A stretch of DNA of 64,000 nucleotides from Dysidea avara (GCF_963678975.1 NC_089272.1:3902359-3966358), one strand, 5' to 3'. Numbered from the stretch's first letter, positions 1-11,689 are shown. A program made the numbers and translations. Notes: generated by a model from the sequence alone, not told the origin.

Positions 1-133
1 TATGTTCGTGACGTAATACGCGAAATTCCAATAGAAGTGTGCGTATTTGTGACGTCACGTTATTGCGTTTCCTATCCCTTTTAAGTACTCTATTATCTAT
101 GATATAACTTATATACAAAAATTCTTATGATAG

Positions 134-690
134 TTCTTTGTTGCATTGGAATTGGCTACTGTGAGCCTGAGTGTGGCAGCAAATATTGTAATACATGGTC
201 TGACTACTATAACAATGAAGACTTGTGCAGAACAAAAGGAGGAGTTGATAAGGCCACTATGATAATGCTAAGCCGGATACCCTTCACAGGTTTCAGTAGT
301 TTCTACAGTGGGAAACACTATGATGGAATATTTGAAGTAATTCATGGGATCAGTACAATTATCTTAGCTTGTGTGGCCTGCGCAGTGAATAGTTCACATC
401 ATAATGATTGTACAGGGTGTGGAGTATGTATGATTTGGATAATTGTAATTGTTGACATAATGAAGATAGTTGAAGCATTCATTGTGGGAAACTGGGTGGA
501 GCTCATAATCATCTTTATCTCATTCATATTTTCATGCTGTTCATGGAATAAAATTGTAGAAGATAGAATCAATTGTCCCCGTGCTGCATTGGTCCTAACA
601 GCATCATTAACAGTGATGGAATGGATAAGGCACATTGTCAATGTGAGGCTTGACTGGGAGTTGGATGTAAATGGATGTAAACTTTTGTAA
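134..690 (+). CDS. A1: cysteine-rich multi-pass membrane protein with TM2-like core, main exon
   Basis: Long second exon of a two-exon gene. An acceptor ends at 133 (TTATGATAG); the ATG at 127 lies inside the intron, so it is not the true start. Comparison with A3 (18163) shows a phase-1 intron here. The exon finishes a signal peptide (FLCCIGIGYC), then a Cys-rich ectodomain (CEPECGSKYC, DLCRT), then IPFTGFSSFYSGKHYDGIFE, which resembles the turn and FYxG motif of TM2 domains. Hydrophobic segments follow around STIILACVACAV, MIWIIVIVDIMKIV, LIIIFISFIFSCC and AALVLTASLTVM, and the tail ends DVNGCKLL. Homology to A3 begins near position 100; upstream of that the sequence differs, so exon 1 is missing, displaced or outside the window. 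Function unknown; the TM2 link is inference from the motif. Neighbours B1, C1, D and A3 are paralogs. Confidence 0.75.
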
Positions 691-1924
691 GAATAGTGTA
701 GAAATTGTATCTAGCTATAGCAAATAGTGTAACAAATTGTGAAGTAGGTTTTTAAGGTGAAAATAAGTACGTATGATGTAATAATTTTTTTGAGGTAGCT
801 ACTATTACTGTATACTTTTCCACATGGTCACCAGATCAGCTTCTTAATTTCTCAGGGAATTTTCAACATACGTATCATCTAATATCATAGCCTTTCCCCA
901 GTTGGCGAACCCTTGAGGAAACCCAGAAAGGGATTGCTGGTTGATGTAAAATAAACTAGTGACAATTAGACAGATTTAAAACCTGAGGTGATTTGTCATC
1001 TGCAAGGAAATGATTTGTCATCTGCAAGGAAATGATTTGTGAAATATTATCAGAGATTACTAAAAAAGTAGCAATGGTATTATACTTGACCATGAAGTGG
1101 AGTCAAATGAATGCCCTCTCATGTAACTGTGACATATTTAATCACATGTACACATGTACTATAATGTCACATTATAGAGTACACCACATGTATCATCACA
1201 GTTGCTAACTTCATTAGTAGATGCATTTCACTTTCAATGATTTCAACACTATTGATCGATCATGATTAGCTAACAACCACATTATCAGTAGGAATAATCT
1301 TGCTTGGTAGCTACTAACTTAAAGTGATCATGAGTCGTATAAATTGCACATCATGTGAGTGTGGTTTATGTCAAATCTGTTCATAGCTAACACTTAATTG
1401 CTGCTCTACGAAGTTCACAGTAGCTATTTTGTTATTAGAAAATACCCATTCACAAATTCATTTAGATTCTATGTACTGATAAAACCCAAATCATTGCCTT
1501 CTTTATAGTAACCCAGCAGCCACGCAGCAAGTAAAGTACTGTATATGCTGTAATATGAGAATCCTTACAGTGTAGTATAACTACAGTGTAGTATTAACTA
1601 AGCAACATGCACTCTTACTAACATGATATTATGAGACTACTAAAATTGACACTGTCTTAGCTTGTCGGCACATTTATGGTTATGAAGTATGGGTAATATC
1701 TTTAACTACAAGTACACAATTATGACACTCCTTGTTAGTACATTGTATTTTTAGTAACACACATACCATTTACTACATGGGGAAATCCAGGGGTATTTTT
1801 GTTATTCACACCTGATTAGCTGCCATAATAAATATACTTAACCACAATGCAAACCATACAAATGCATTCTTCACATTTTGTCACATCAAAATTTTTGCCA
1901 GATCAACACTTTCTCAGTAAGCTG
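691..1924. repeat. Segmentally duplicated intergenic block, copy 1
   Basis: No gene seen. This spacer between A1 and B1 recurs, diverged, at about 6900-7830 (continuing at 11690-12250), 18813-20750 and 23845-25135. Shared landmarks are GAGGAAACCCAGAAAGGGAT, ATGAGTCGTATAAATTG, AAAACCCAAATCATTG and TTTTGTCACATCAAAA. The copies follow the A-B gene order, so the spacer was amplified with the genes. Confidence 0.8.
989..1032. repeat. Perfect tandem duplication of 22 bp
   Basis: TGATTTGTCATCTGCAAGGA plus two A occurs twice head to tail. The paralogous blocks have one copy, so the duplication is private to this one. Confidence 0.85.
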
Positions 1925-2069
1925 GTTGTCTATAAATATGTAGGTCACTGACCATTTGTGTTTGTTGTGCAAATACAGTAATATTAAGTGAATGTAGCTT
2001 CTTTTAAAACTTAAGCAAGGTGACAGTAATCTGTAACTAGCTAGTGGCTATATGCTGAGATAGTTGGGA
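1925..2069 (+). promoter_or_regulatory. Conserved upstream region of type-B genes
   Basis: A TATAAATA motif at 1931-1938 lies about 135 bp before the B1 start codon. The stretch from it to the ATG is conserved in front of B2 (about 12250-12398) and B3 (about 20620-20755), including GCAAGGTGACAGTAATCT and the repeated CTAGCTAGTGGCTATAT. Persistence in front of two dead paralogs shows shared origin, so conservation alone does not prove function; the TATA-like placement makes promoter plus 5' UTR the natural reading. Confidence 0.45.
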
Positions 2070-2680
2070 ATGGCAAGACTGAGTTTCATATTCATCATTT
2101 TACTGTGTAAGTTACTAAGAGGTTATAACATTATTATATTATTGTATACTATTCTGTGTTGTGTATAGTATTTTGTTTGATCAGTGATGGCTACTGTAGT
2201 GTTTGTGATAAGATAGCTGAATACTTCCAAGATGAAGATGGGTGTTATAAGAAATATGTGATGGATATTATTCCTTTCTGCAATGGACAATTTACTGATG
2301 GTGCTTTTGAAATCATACAAATGGCTGTTTTTGTTATCAGTATACTGTTGTTTTGTGCATCCTGTACTGGTAAGGATACTTACAGAATTCGTAAAAGAAT
2401 TGCCATATTTGGAACTATGATGGCATTTATAACTGTGGTTGTTGCTGTGATAAAAATCATTGTTACTTTTTATGTTGAGGAAAATAAGACGAAAGCAGGA
2501 TGGGAGCTAGGCATGTTCATCATCACAACGTTAGCGAGCTGCTGTTGCTGTCTGATAGGCAGGGAGTATCCCTGTATCCCTATCTCCCTGTGTCTGCCAA
2601 TATTGCTAATAATTGCAGAGACGATAAAGAACCTTGCAACAGATGACAGTAGCTGTTTGCATCCATATCAATACAGATAA
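2070..2680 (+). CDS. B1: secreted/membrane cysteine-rich multi-pass protein, two exons, intact
   Basis: Exon 1 is 2070-2106 (MARLSFIFIILL plus one base), the intron 2107-2168 (62 bp, GTAAGT...TATAG), exon 2 2169-2680 ending TAA. The joined frame is open for 182 codons. A clean signal peptide is followed by DGYCSVC, then IIPFCNGQFTDGAFEIIQ (equivalent to the TM2-like PF-G-F-Y stretch of A1 but without FYxG), then hydrophobic segments around VFVISILLFCASC, AFITVVVAVIKIIVTF, LGMFIITTLASCCCC and PISLCLPILLIIAETI. The CCCC cluster could be a palmitoylation site (inference). I chose the 2070 start because the B2 and B3 copies keep the same exon 1. Function unknown. Same strand as A1, with C1 convergent downstream. 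Confidence 0.8.
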
Positions 2681-3060
2681 CATTTTTCTCATTTATGTGT
2701 CATGCATTTGTATGTACATACTAAACATGTATGTAGTTTGCACACTGTAAAATGTTTATGTACGTACATGTACTGTAAATGGTTTCTTGTAGTCCATAAA
2801 TCTTATGTGTGTATGTATTATGTTGTGAGAAGTTATGACAATCTATTCCACCATATATCTCAATACAGTACATTATAGGTACTTGTGTAGTACACAGGTC
2901 AGCATGTTTGTGTGAATGTTACAAGATGATCTGTGAACTTCAAAAGTAAAATAATAATGAACGGTCTTCATGTATTTTACATATAAGTATACGTACACAT
3001 AAGCTGCAAAGAATTAACTTTACATGTGGAGACAATGATAATTATAATACATTATTGTCA
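2681..3060. other. Short intergenic between convergent B1 and C1
   Basis: AT-rich, with repeated TGTACGTACATG-type words; it should hold both 3' ends. Nothing else recognised. Confidence 0.5.
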
Positions 3061-3692
3061 TCATAAAAAAAGACATCCAGTTCCATCCATCTCTTCATTA
3101 TTGTGAACCACAAACATGTGTTTCACCACCTCCCCTGCCACTTGTAGTATTGCCAGGCACAATATCCCAGGGATACATGGATAGCTGCAGTTACGTGTAC
3201 AAGGATGGAGACAGCAACTTATTGCTAATGTGAGCATGAACATGAATAGTTCAAATGCTGCAACCTCTAATTTGTCATCAAAAACAATTGTGATTATGAT
3301 CTTTATTATGTCAAGTAACACAATGAGACAAGTCACAACCATGCCTATCATTATAAAGTCTTCATCACCACATGATCTATGAGATGCACCATCGCAGCAG
3401 CACATCACAAATATGCTGAAAAACATAAGTGCTACTTGTATAATTTCAAACACGAGATCAGGCCACATTTGTCCATTGCAGAATGGTATTATGTCCTTCG
3501 TAAATGCCTTAGCCTTCCCACAGAAGTCAAAGCTCTCAACCACATCACTGCATACATTGCAATATCCATCACAAATGCAACAAACAACTAAAATCAAAAT
3601 CACAGTATTACACTTGCAATATAAGTAAATATGTATATAAACTCACACAATAAAGCAGTAAATGTAAAGGATAGCAGCTTTAAGTTAGCCAT
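3061..3692 (-). CDS. C1: secreted/membrane cysteine-rich multi-pass protein, two exons, intact
   Basis: On the minus strand exon 1 is 3692-3647 (MANLKLLSFTFTALL plus one base), the intron 3646-3588 (GTGAGT...TTTTAG, 59 bp), exon 2 3587-3061 ending TGA; 190 codons joined. The signal peptide leads into CDGYCNVCSDVVE. The core DIIPFCNGQMWPDLVFEIIQ matches B1, then hydrophobic segments at MFFSIFVMCCCDG, IGMVVTCLIVLLDIIKIIIT, ELFMFMLTLAISCC and PGILCLAILQVAGEVV; it ends DGTGCLFL, like the DVNGCKLL end of type A. The phase-1 junction is identical to A and B. Function unknown. A broken copy (C2) lies at 14.3-15.1 kb in the same relation to B2. Confidence 0.8.
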
Positions 3693-4100
3693 GATAGTAG
3701 ACAGTAGCTATATTACACTGTTGTACAGTATAGTTCAACTATCTGAGTTTACTATCAAGTTGTAACATATATATGCAGGTTGTTGGTTTGGAATGTTCTA
3801 GCTAGATGATGATGATGTAATTTCTATTTTTAAAAATGGGGATTTCTTTAACTGCACTAAGCATGTGATAATATTTCATAGTTGATGAGAGGCTGAAATG
3901 TGGGGTATAACAACCATGGCATTCAGCAATAACCACTATTCAGTTATATATTAAGTCATAACATTCCCCCTTGATTTTAACAGTTTAGCACTTTTAGTTA
4001 ACCCCGCAGATGTATATATTTAACAATATTTATACTAACTCAAGAAGCACTTAAAGTGTAGTACAGTGTTGTTTGTGTGACAAGTAGATTCAGTGCATAC
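3693..4100. other. Intergenic between divergent C1 and D
   Basis: Should contain the upstream regions of C1 (minus) and D (plus). AT-rich, with a run of ATGATG near 3807. No coding or repeat signal recognised. Confidence 0.4.
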
Positions 4101-4776
4101 ATGACAGTCATGAAGCAACAAATTCTATTACTTATCATTCTATTAAATGAGTTATGCAAATTACATGTATCATTCAGTGATTGAGCTCATTGTGTAGTTC
4201 AATGCTGCATTGGTACAAGCAGTGCAGAAGAGTGTGGTAGTGAGTACTGCAGTAGCTGGTATGACTACTGGAATGATGAAAAGGACTGTAGAACATGAGG
4301 AGCTGTTGACTGGTCAACTACAATACTATTTAGTGTGATCCCTTTTACAGAATTTGCTGGTAGTTTCTACAGATTAGGAATAAACTTTGAGGGAGTATTC
4401 CAAATGGCACATTTAATTTTTACCATCATGTTCATCCTGACATGCATTTGAGTTGAAAATGACAAGCACTGTGATTGTGCAGGGTTTAGTATCTGCACAA
4501 TAATATTTTTTGTAATGCTGGACTTGGCAAAGACATTAATTGATTTAAACACTGCCACACTTACTGAATTATCACTCAAATAATTTTTGTGGTTCTTTCA
4601 TTCATCATAATCAAGCTCTTGTGTTGCAAATGTTACTGATAATAGGATGAACAGTGTTTGTATTATATAGTGCATTGGGTCTAACAGTATCACTTGGAAT
4701 AATGGAGTGGGGGAAGCACATTGTGATGTTAGTGTTTAATAAGGAGCTGGATGTCAATGGATGTCCACTGGTATAA
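4101..4776 (+). pseudogene. D: decayed type-A paralog
   Basis: Exon 1 starts at ATG 4101 or 4110 (MKQQILLLIILLN), but the donor has decayed to AAATGAGTTA. Exon 2 starts after GTGTAG at 4198. The reading follows type A closely: AEECGSEYC, WYDYWNDEKDCRT, SVIPFTEFAGSFYRLGINFE, and the tail KELDVNGCPL. In-frame stops lie at 4296-4298, 4449-4451 and 4581-4583, and the frame is lost again before the tail near 4640. The retained intron position marks it as an unprocessed duplicate. It keeps the FY of the TM2-like motif. Confidence 0.8.
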
Positions 4777-5356
4777 GGAAAAATTTATGCAGTATAAATA
4801 ATTGGTCAAATAATTACTTTTATTAGTTTTGTAAAGCAACATTTGGCATTAACAGAGACATTTGTATTAAGCTACACTATGATTGATATCAATTTAATAG
4901 CTATGGTTGTGTATGTGCTATAATTACGTACATGTGCATATATGGGTGAATACATACATGGTGCGGTAAATAGTATTATTTACTATAATTGAAAACATGC
5001 ACATGCAGGTAGCCACTGCAAGCACGCATACATAAAAAATAATGATGAAGTGATAATAGACAGACAAATTGTTTGGTAATTTTACAGCTTACCACAGTGA
5101 GAGCAACAGGAAGTTTATATTGAACAATTTCTATTATATATGCTGTCACTCTTTGAAGAAACTCTACATTTAGCTGAATAGTCTTACATACATTGTGGTT
5201 CACCAGTCCATGCAATAGTAAACAAACAACATCAAGTAGGAAGTTGTTTTAGTTATGAATGCAGGGCATGTTTTGATTATGGTTATGATTATTACTGAGC
5301 AGTCAGCCCTGCTGGTGTGCTCAGATTTGCCCAAATACATGCAACACAATTACAAT
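4777..5356. other. Intergenic, nothing recognised
   Basis: AT-rich spacer. Its right part, from about 5290, is probably the 3' untranslated tail of the minus-strand retrotransposon that follows. Confidence 0.35.
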
Positions 5357-6265
5357 AATGATTGTAGCCCGGTTCTAAAAATGTCAGCATCTGCAACTTC
5401 AATAAGATCTACTGGTAAAGAGTTCCAATCATTAATTGTTTTTCAAAAATAACTATTTTGGTGTGCTGTGGTAGATACATGTGGTAAGATGTAGTGCAGT
5501 GGATGGTACTGTCTCATGGATCGTGATGTTGGTAGGTAGTATGGAGGAATTGTAAGTGATATCTGTTGGTAAAAAACTTTGTGTAATGTTTGTTGTTGAG
5601 ATAATTTGCGGCGAGTCTGGAGAGTTGGCCATGATAGCTGATTTAACATCGAGGTGACAGAACTAAGTCTACCATAATCATTCATTACCCAACGTGCTGC
5701 TCTTCATTGTACTTTTTCTAGCTCTGCAATATCTCCAGTTTGGTGAGGGTCCCAGACGTCAGATGCATATTCTAGTTGTGGCCTGACCATTGTTAGATAA
5801 GCAGATTCTTTAACTTGTTTTGAGCATTTGTTTAAATTGCGTTTCAGAAAATTAAGTGTTTTAGATGCTTTAGTAACAATACTAGAAATGTGTGGTGACC
5901 AAGATAGTGATGTATTAAGCATTACTCCTAAGTAAGTATGTTGATCAGATAGATTTAAGATGTGATTATTGAGGGTATAGATGTGATTGAATGGTGTCAA
6001 GAATCTTGTACAACGTATGACAGTACATTTACTAACATTGAATCTAAGTTGCCAGGTGTTTGCCCATTCTGATAACCTATTCAGGTCTTCTTGAAGCATG
6101 TTGGCGTCTTCTGCACTGTTAATAGCTCTGTAAAGTAAGCAATCATCAGCAAACAAGCGGAGTGGTGAGTTGATGTCTTTAGTAATGTCATTAATGCACA
6201 ACAGAAACATTAATGGTCCGAGCACTGTGCCTTGTGGTACTCCAGAAAGCACTGGTACTGCAATA
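5357..6265 (-). mobile_element. 5'-truncated non-LTR retrotransposon, reverse transcriptase C-terminal half
   Basis: Minus-strand reading from about 6262: VPVLSGVPQGTVLGPLMF (RT motif preceding the active site), RLFADDCLLYR (the ADD catalytic motif), YLGVMLNTSLSWSPHISS, and the thumb region AYLTMVRPQLEYASDVWDPH. It runs through an in-frame TGA at 5704-5706 into RAARWVMNDYGRLSSVTSML. After a frame change near 5440 it finishes with DWNSLPVDLIEVADADIF and a stop near 5357. Fingers and endonuclease are absent, the usual 5' truncation of target-primed elements. It was dead on arrival and has decayed since. Confidence 0.85.
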
Positions 6266-6899
6266 CCAAAAATTTGAGGTCATGGGCCTACTAATTAAAA
6301 ATTAAATTGACATACAGTGTTGTATTGGCAATGCATCTCAAATAGCGGTGTACAATGTCCGCTCTGTAGTGAAGGTAATAAAATATGTATAAATAGAGGC
6401 TAAATGACCCATTTGGTAGGATTGAAGTCCGTCTACATGTGGCAATACAGACTATGGTTCAGTAGGCCCAAATGTATGGGTTTAACCATAGATAATATAC
6501 CCCCCTGGATTGGAAACTGCGCCGGGCGCCCATAGACTTTGTACAAGAACCAGTGTCCTTAGGCTGGTTTCGCGCCTCAACAAATTTAATCCTATTACAG
6601 CAGAACGGTGGCATGAACGACTTTATTTTGTAACGAGAATGAGTTGTGGTGTTGTTATGATAATTGTTCTGGTTAGTTAGACCACTTCACGTCACTTGGT
6701 CGGAAGGCTTACAATGGCGGATTACATGCTTTTTTGGAAGCACATTCTTGGCTAAACTAAGTGCTGTAGATAGAAAAAGAATGTATCACAAGGTTAACTA
6801 TGCTATAAAGAATTGTTTCGGCTAAACAATATGCCTTCCCATAACTTCTTTGGTAGGTTTTTGAGATGGTATTTTTGGCAAAATTGGAAGCACATTCAT
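6266..6899. other. Intergenic, mixed composition
   Basis: Contains a GC-rich patch (GCGCCGGGCGCCC near 6520) and a short repeated phrase TTTTTGG...GGAAGCACATTC at about 6731 and 6873. No homology to the A gene is visible in front of the duplicated block that starts near 6900. Nothing else recognised. Confidence 0.35.
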
Positions 6900-7830
6900 G
6901 TTACATGTATCATGGTCTTGCTCAAGCTTGTGACCTTTTGATTGAGGAAACCCATGCAGAAAGGGATTGCTGGTTGATGCAATATAAACTAACTATTTCT
7001 GGTAGTATAGCATTAAAACCTGAGGTGAATTTTGCCATCTGCAGTATGAGATAAGGAAATGATTTGTGGAATATCGTGTTTCACAATAATATTATCAGAG
7101 ATCATATGCTGAGAATGTAGCTAGCAATGGTACTACTTTACCATGAAGTGAAGTCAAATGAATGTCCTCCCATGTAACTGTAACTATGTATATGTACGTA
7201 TAATGTCATATCGTAGATTACACCACATATAATTATAATGCATAACTTCATTAGTAGAATACATTCCATTTACAATGATTTCAACACTATAGATTGATCG
7301 TGATTAGCTAACAATCACATTAACAATAGGAATAATCTTGTTTGGTACTAACTTAAAGATGAGTCGTATAAATTGTACATCATGTGAGTGTGGTTTACGT
7401 AAGATTACTTAATTGCTGTTCTACAGAGTTTGCAGCAGCAATTTTGTAATAAGAAAATATACCCAATCACATTTATACATTGATTTAGATTCTGTGGACT
7501 CATAAAACCCAAATCATTGGACTCTTAACAGTAACCAGGCAGTTAAAGTATATGTAATGTGAGAATACTTATAGCATAGATATATAACTAAGCGACATGC
7601 ATGCCAGCACTCCCACTAACATAGTACTACTATGTTAGTGGGAGTGCCGGCATTAGTAGATAGAGCTTCTGTATCAGCGAGAAACTCAACATAATATATT
7701 CTATGGCATCACTAGTACATGCTATTTATTATTTCTCTCCAATAACATGCCAACTACTAGTGTTGCCACTTTATTGTCAGCATGTACGTATATGGCTATG
7801 AAGTAAGAGTAGTTCAGGCTTACACCTTTT
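6900..7830. repeat. Segmentally duplicated intergenic block, copy 2 (left part)
   Basis: Homologous to 890-1720 and 19060-20350. It still has the uninterrupted phrase ATTGGACTCTTAACAGTAAC (near 7516), the empty site for the hAT-like element at 19625. Homology breaks off near 7815 and resumes near 11690, so about 3.9 kb was inserted. Confidence 0.75.
7601..7653. repeat. Near-perfect 26-bp palindrome made from local sequence
   Basis: Arms 7601-7626 and 7628-7653 are inverted copies with one mismatch around a single C. The paralogous block at about 20185-20215 has the simple sequence with one CTCCCACTAACATAGTA-like stretch. The second arm is therefore a new inverted copy of adjacent DNA, as expected from template switching during replication. 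Confidence 0.8.
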
Positions 7831-8261
7831 GTACTTGTCCTTCCCGGTCTGTGGTAAATTTGATAATAATTATACAACCAAGTACTAAGAATAATACGAA
7901 ACGCGGTTAAAATTACGTCATAAATAAATAAATAATTAAATAAATAAATAATTAATAATTAATGTTTGAGAAAACTACGAGGCCTAGAGACATGAACTAA
8001 CCGGGGATAGATTCGCCTGTGAATGAAGGCACAAACGTATAATCGTCGTTCCTATTTGTGCTGATGACTTGACCATACGTGTAATTCTATATAACGCCCA
8101 CTACCACACCCTTGTTTAATTACTTACATATTGCGCGAAGAAGATTAGTGATGCCCGTGCAGGAGAGCCAGAAGCCACTTGTGTAAACAAGAAGATTACA
8201 AGTAAGTTTTTATGTTTGTAACATCTCAAGTCTCCTTGCCAGCTGCCAGTGGATTCATTCA
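7831..8261. other. Inserted sequence with possible gene 5' end
   Basis: Contains an (AAAT)n-like stretch at 7920-7965 and then denser sequence ending in a donor-like CAAGTAAGTTTTT near 8200. This could be a 5' exon of an unrecognised gene on the plus strand; no partner exon was identified. Confidence 0.2.
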
Positions 8262-9843
8262 CGTAAATACGAGGGGTCCGACACTCTTGAAATCTCGTAC
8301 GCTTCGTCAGAAATCACATTTGAAATCATGAAATCACACTTTTTGAAAACGAAAGTCGTAAAACTCCGTATATTTCCGTAAATTACGGACGCATTGAATT
8401 ACGCGATATTATTAATTGGAACATAACAGAAGTGATTTAAGGCCCGAATCACTTGATCTGGCACTGGTTCGGCTGCCAATCTCTAGAATTTTACAGCCCA
8501 AGCTGAGTCCACTAATGGTCAAAAGCTTCCATCACTGGAGCCATACATTTTAGAGGCGCGTAAACGCCTCTAAAATCTATGCTGGAGCCACACGAGTGAT
8601 CTGAGAATCCATCTCGGAATCTTATTCAGTTTTAACTAGCAATTTAGGCTCTACTCGCAGCCACAAGTGACGGTACAGCATGGGTTAATGATGAAACGGG
8701 TAAACCATGTAGAAGGGCTGCAAACTATAAGCACACTTTTGCAAAGAAAGTAGTTCCCAGCATTAGCTTCAGGACAAATAATTATGCAGCTTGTCTAGAA
8801 AACATGTATGTCAGTACTGGTTAGTAACTAGCTACTAGGTGTAACTTTTCAAAGATTAGCTCACATAATATGATTCTGCTTGTTCAGCTGACCCACTAAA
8901 CATCTTTACATAACTCGCAAGCAAACATTTCATATAAAACAATCCTGGCATACACAATGAAGACCATGGATGTATCCAGATCAGTTGACTGTGTACTTAG
9001 GTGTTTCCTGCCACTGTGGTTGTTAGTCAATATGAAATGAGATCAGGGTTGTTAACAGAGAGCCATTCCAGTTTTCAATACCATTGTGAAGGAAGGGATG
9101 TGCACGTTACTGATGTTAGCAGAGATATTGTTTATGTTAACTTTCAGGTGTGATTTAATCTATTGTGTATTATAAAACTGGTAGGTAATACATACAAGTA
9201 GCTATCTTTCTGCATATAGCTAAGTCAGCTTCATGCAGATTAAATACATCACATATTGATCAGATAAGGTTTATAAGTTCTGCTAAATTTTGCAGGTATG
9301 TTCATTGCTGGCAATGCATCATACTGGTTTGCATTATATTATCTGAAGAACTGATAATGCAGGATGTATTGGAGCTAACAGTGTATAGCACACAAATTTT
9401 ACGGAGAACAATTACCTAATCAGTGACTTTATGGAAATACAATGCCAAAATGGTCCTCAGACACTATGCTCTTTGCTCGGAGGACATTATAGATTTTGTT
9501 TAGGTTTTATAATGTAGTTAAGTAGGTGTAGCTTGTAAGTAGTTTAGTTTATTGTAATTAGTGTGGTAGTTTGTAATTTACTAGTCTTTGTATTCTTTTG
9601 TGCTTAACTTTTCTGTGTACTTGTTTGTCATCTATTTTTGTAAATAATTTTACACCTTTTTCATTACTTAATCATTACTGATTGAGTCCAAGTCTATCTC
9701 CTACCAAAGATACTGTTTTAAATTCATCATAACTCAGTGACAAAAGTGTAACTGAAATCATGTGGACCCACTGATGACATGCAACCATGTAATAGTAACC
9801 AATTCCAATATACTTAATTAATCACATGTATCACCATCAGCTA

Positions 9844-10092
9844 CACTGTTAAAATGAAGAGTAACCACAACTCTCAAGGAGTTCCCAGTGTAGGGAGGAT
9901 TTAACACCCCTGGAAAGTAACCATTACTCCAAAGGAGTAACTGGGGAGTAACACATGCTCTGAAGGTGGTGTCACTTATTCTTCAGAGTAATGGTTATTC
10001 TCTTCAGAGTGTTGGTTACTCTCCGTGGGGTGTTAAATCCTCCCTACACTGGGAACTCTCAGAGTGGTGGTTACTCTTTATTTTTAACAGTG
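9844..10092. mobile_element. Foldback MITE, TA target, nested
   Basis: Inverted repeats of about 80 bp begin CACTGTTAAAA and contain AGTTCCCAGTGTAGGGAGGA on both arms, flanked by TA (9842-9843, 10093-10094). Nearly the whole element is arm, so it would form one long hairpin. The CACTGTWAAAA terminus is shared with the element at 12484. Confidence 0.9.
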
Positions 10093-10269
10093 TACTTTTA
10101 TTATTATTATTGCTGGGCATGCCGATGTGCCAAGGGGACCTGAGTAATGCTCCAAGGAAAAAATACACAAGATAACAACAGTACTGCTTTATTATATCTA
10201 CCGGTAAAGACGATACTCGACAATGCCTAACATTGCCTATACCATTTTTACTTTACAGCACAAGTATGT

Positions 10270-10440
10270 AGTAGCTTTTTGATAATGCATGCTTTCTGAC
10301 TCAATCACTGAAGTTGGCAAATTATTCCAGTCGATGACAGCTCTTGGAAAGAAGGAATGCCGGCTCATGTAGCTAAGTACCTGGATGAAGTGGTAAGGGT
10401 AGTGGTGTATAGTTGAACATTGTGTGGCTAAGAGGATAAT
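10270..10440 (-). mobile_element. Non-LTR reverse transcriptase C-terminus, fragment
   Basis: The minus-strand reading SRHSFFPRAVIDWNNLPTSV followed by IESES is the characteristic C-terminal end of many animal non-LTR RT proteins. No RT core is left. It is embedded in the 2.7-kb element. Confidence 0.7.
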
Positions 10441-10970
10441 GGTATTGATAGGCTGCAGATAAGTCGTGGATTGCCTCGTAAAAATGCCGGCGGCTAGCTA
10501 TAACTAGGCCATGCAGTGCGGCATTCCTTGATCCACGCCTATTATTTTTTTACCCTTGTTAGAATATAACTTATGCACGAAGTTCTGGGACGGCTTCTAT
10601 TCATTTTTAGACAGCCTCTTTACACTGTTAGCTTGCCTGTTAATCATCAGCACTACCGTACGACCACAACCACAAACCATCACCGCTACTGGTGCCTGGA
10701 ATCATCTCAGCCAGACGGCTTTGGCCCCAGCATCTTTGCTTACGAACTAGACTCTAGTGAAGATATAACTTTTACCATCCAGTTTACTGATGACGAAGCT
10801 TCTGGACCTGTTCTAGCTCCATGAGAGTCAACAATGGTGAAATCACGGAAATCACGAAATCAAAATTGAAATCATGAAATCACTAATGAAATCATTGATT
10901 TCAGAGAAATCACTGTGATTTCGAAATCTCGTACGCCCTTCGAGAAAGTGGCGGACCCCCCGCGTAAATA

Positions 10971-11689
10971 GGCAATACAAGAAAACATTAAACTGACATA
11001 TGCCACGCTCTTTACAATAAGCTTACAGTTACATATAAAATACAAGTAAACAATTTTGTCTTGTGCAGCTGGCATGGCGAACTTTCTTTGTGTTGGTGTC
11101 AGGCAATTCAATACGTGCTTAATCTTTTTTGCCTTCACCTGGCGTAGCTACTAGGCTCTAGTGGCTTGGCTGTCTTCCTTTATCTGGTTCATCTGGCTTG
11201 CATACGCCTACAGCATTGTGTAGCTATCTCCTGAAAGTTGTGTATGCATAACTATAGTGTGTCACCCATCACTGTGCCATTGCTACATCACTGATGAACC
11301 TTACTTAGCTCTAGTTGATGTTGATATGCATTGATGTATATTGGCTAATAATTTTTATCTGCATGGTGATGTTGCCTATAATGTATTGCTGCATACAATA
11401 CTGCAATAATGTATAGTTCTCTTCTGTATGTTTTGTATACATATACTTTGTACACATCACTGTGCCATTACCACACCAATGATGTACTGGCACTTAGCTA
11501 CTGGTGGCCTTTAGTTACGATGCCACTATTGTGTTATATCTGTCACTATACTGTGACATATTGAGTTGATTTGGGGATAATGCATTCACCACCTAATAGC
11601 CTCACCGGGGGGCTGTCACGTTGGTGTATGTACTTGGTTGTATGTGACGCGGTCCTAGTAATAATAATAATAATAGTTACTAATATGTA
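10971..11689. other. Non-genic insert to the right of the 2.7-kb element
   Basis: Lies between the element and the resumption of the duplicated block. It has two similar CACTGTGCCATT phrases (about 11269 and 11459) and AATAATAATAATAATA near 11661. No convincing gene. Confidence 0.35.

Larger units (their letters stand above)
8270..10962. mobile_element. 2.7-kb DNA element with 8-bp target duplication
   Basis: The ends are inverted: CGAGGGGTCCGACACT at left and, read from the other strand, CGGGGGGTCCGCCACT at right. They are flanked by the direct repeat CGTAAATA (8262-8269 and 10963-10970). Subterminal DNA is rich in GAAATCA and its complement on both sides, and both sides carry CTCGTACG. An 8-bp duplication fits hAT-like elements, but the termini are not ones I can name. 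No intact transposase was found. It has been a target itself: a 249-bp miniature element and an RT fragment lie inside. Confidence 0.75.

Noticed and set aside
127..133. ATG at 127 as the start of A1
   Set aside because: It lies in the acceptor (TATGATAG) that A3, B1, C1 and D show to be an intron end.
134..690. Cysteine-rich short proteins as secreted toxins
   Set aside because: Several hydrophobic membrane segments follow the Cys region, which does not fit a small secreted toxin.
10573..10824. 83-codon frame near the right end of the 2.7-kb element
   Set aside because: No recognised motif, two overlapping frames of similar length, and composition explained by the GC-richer local sequence.
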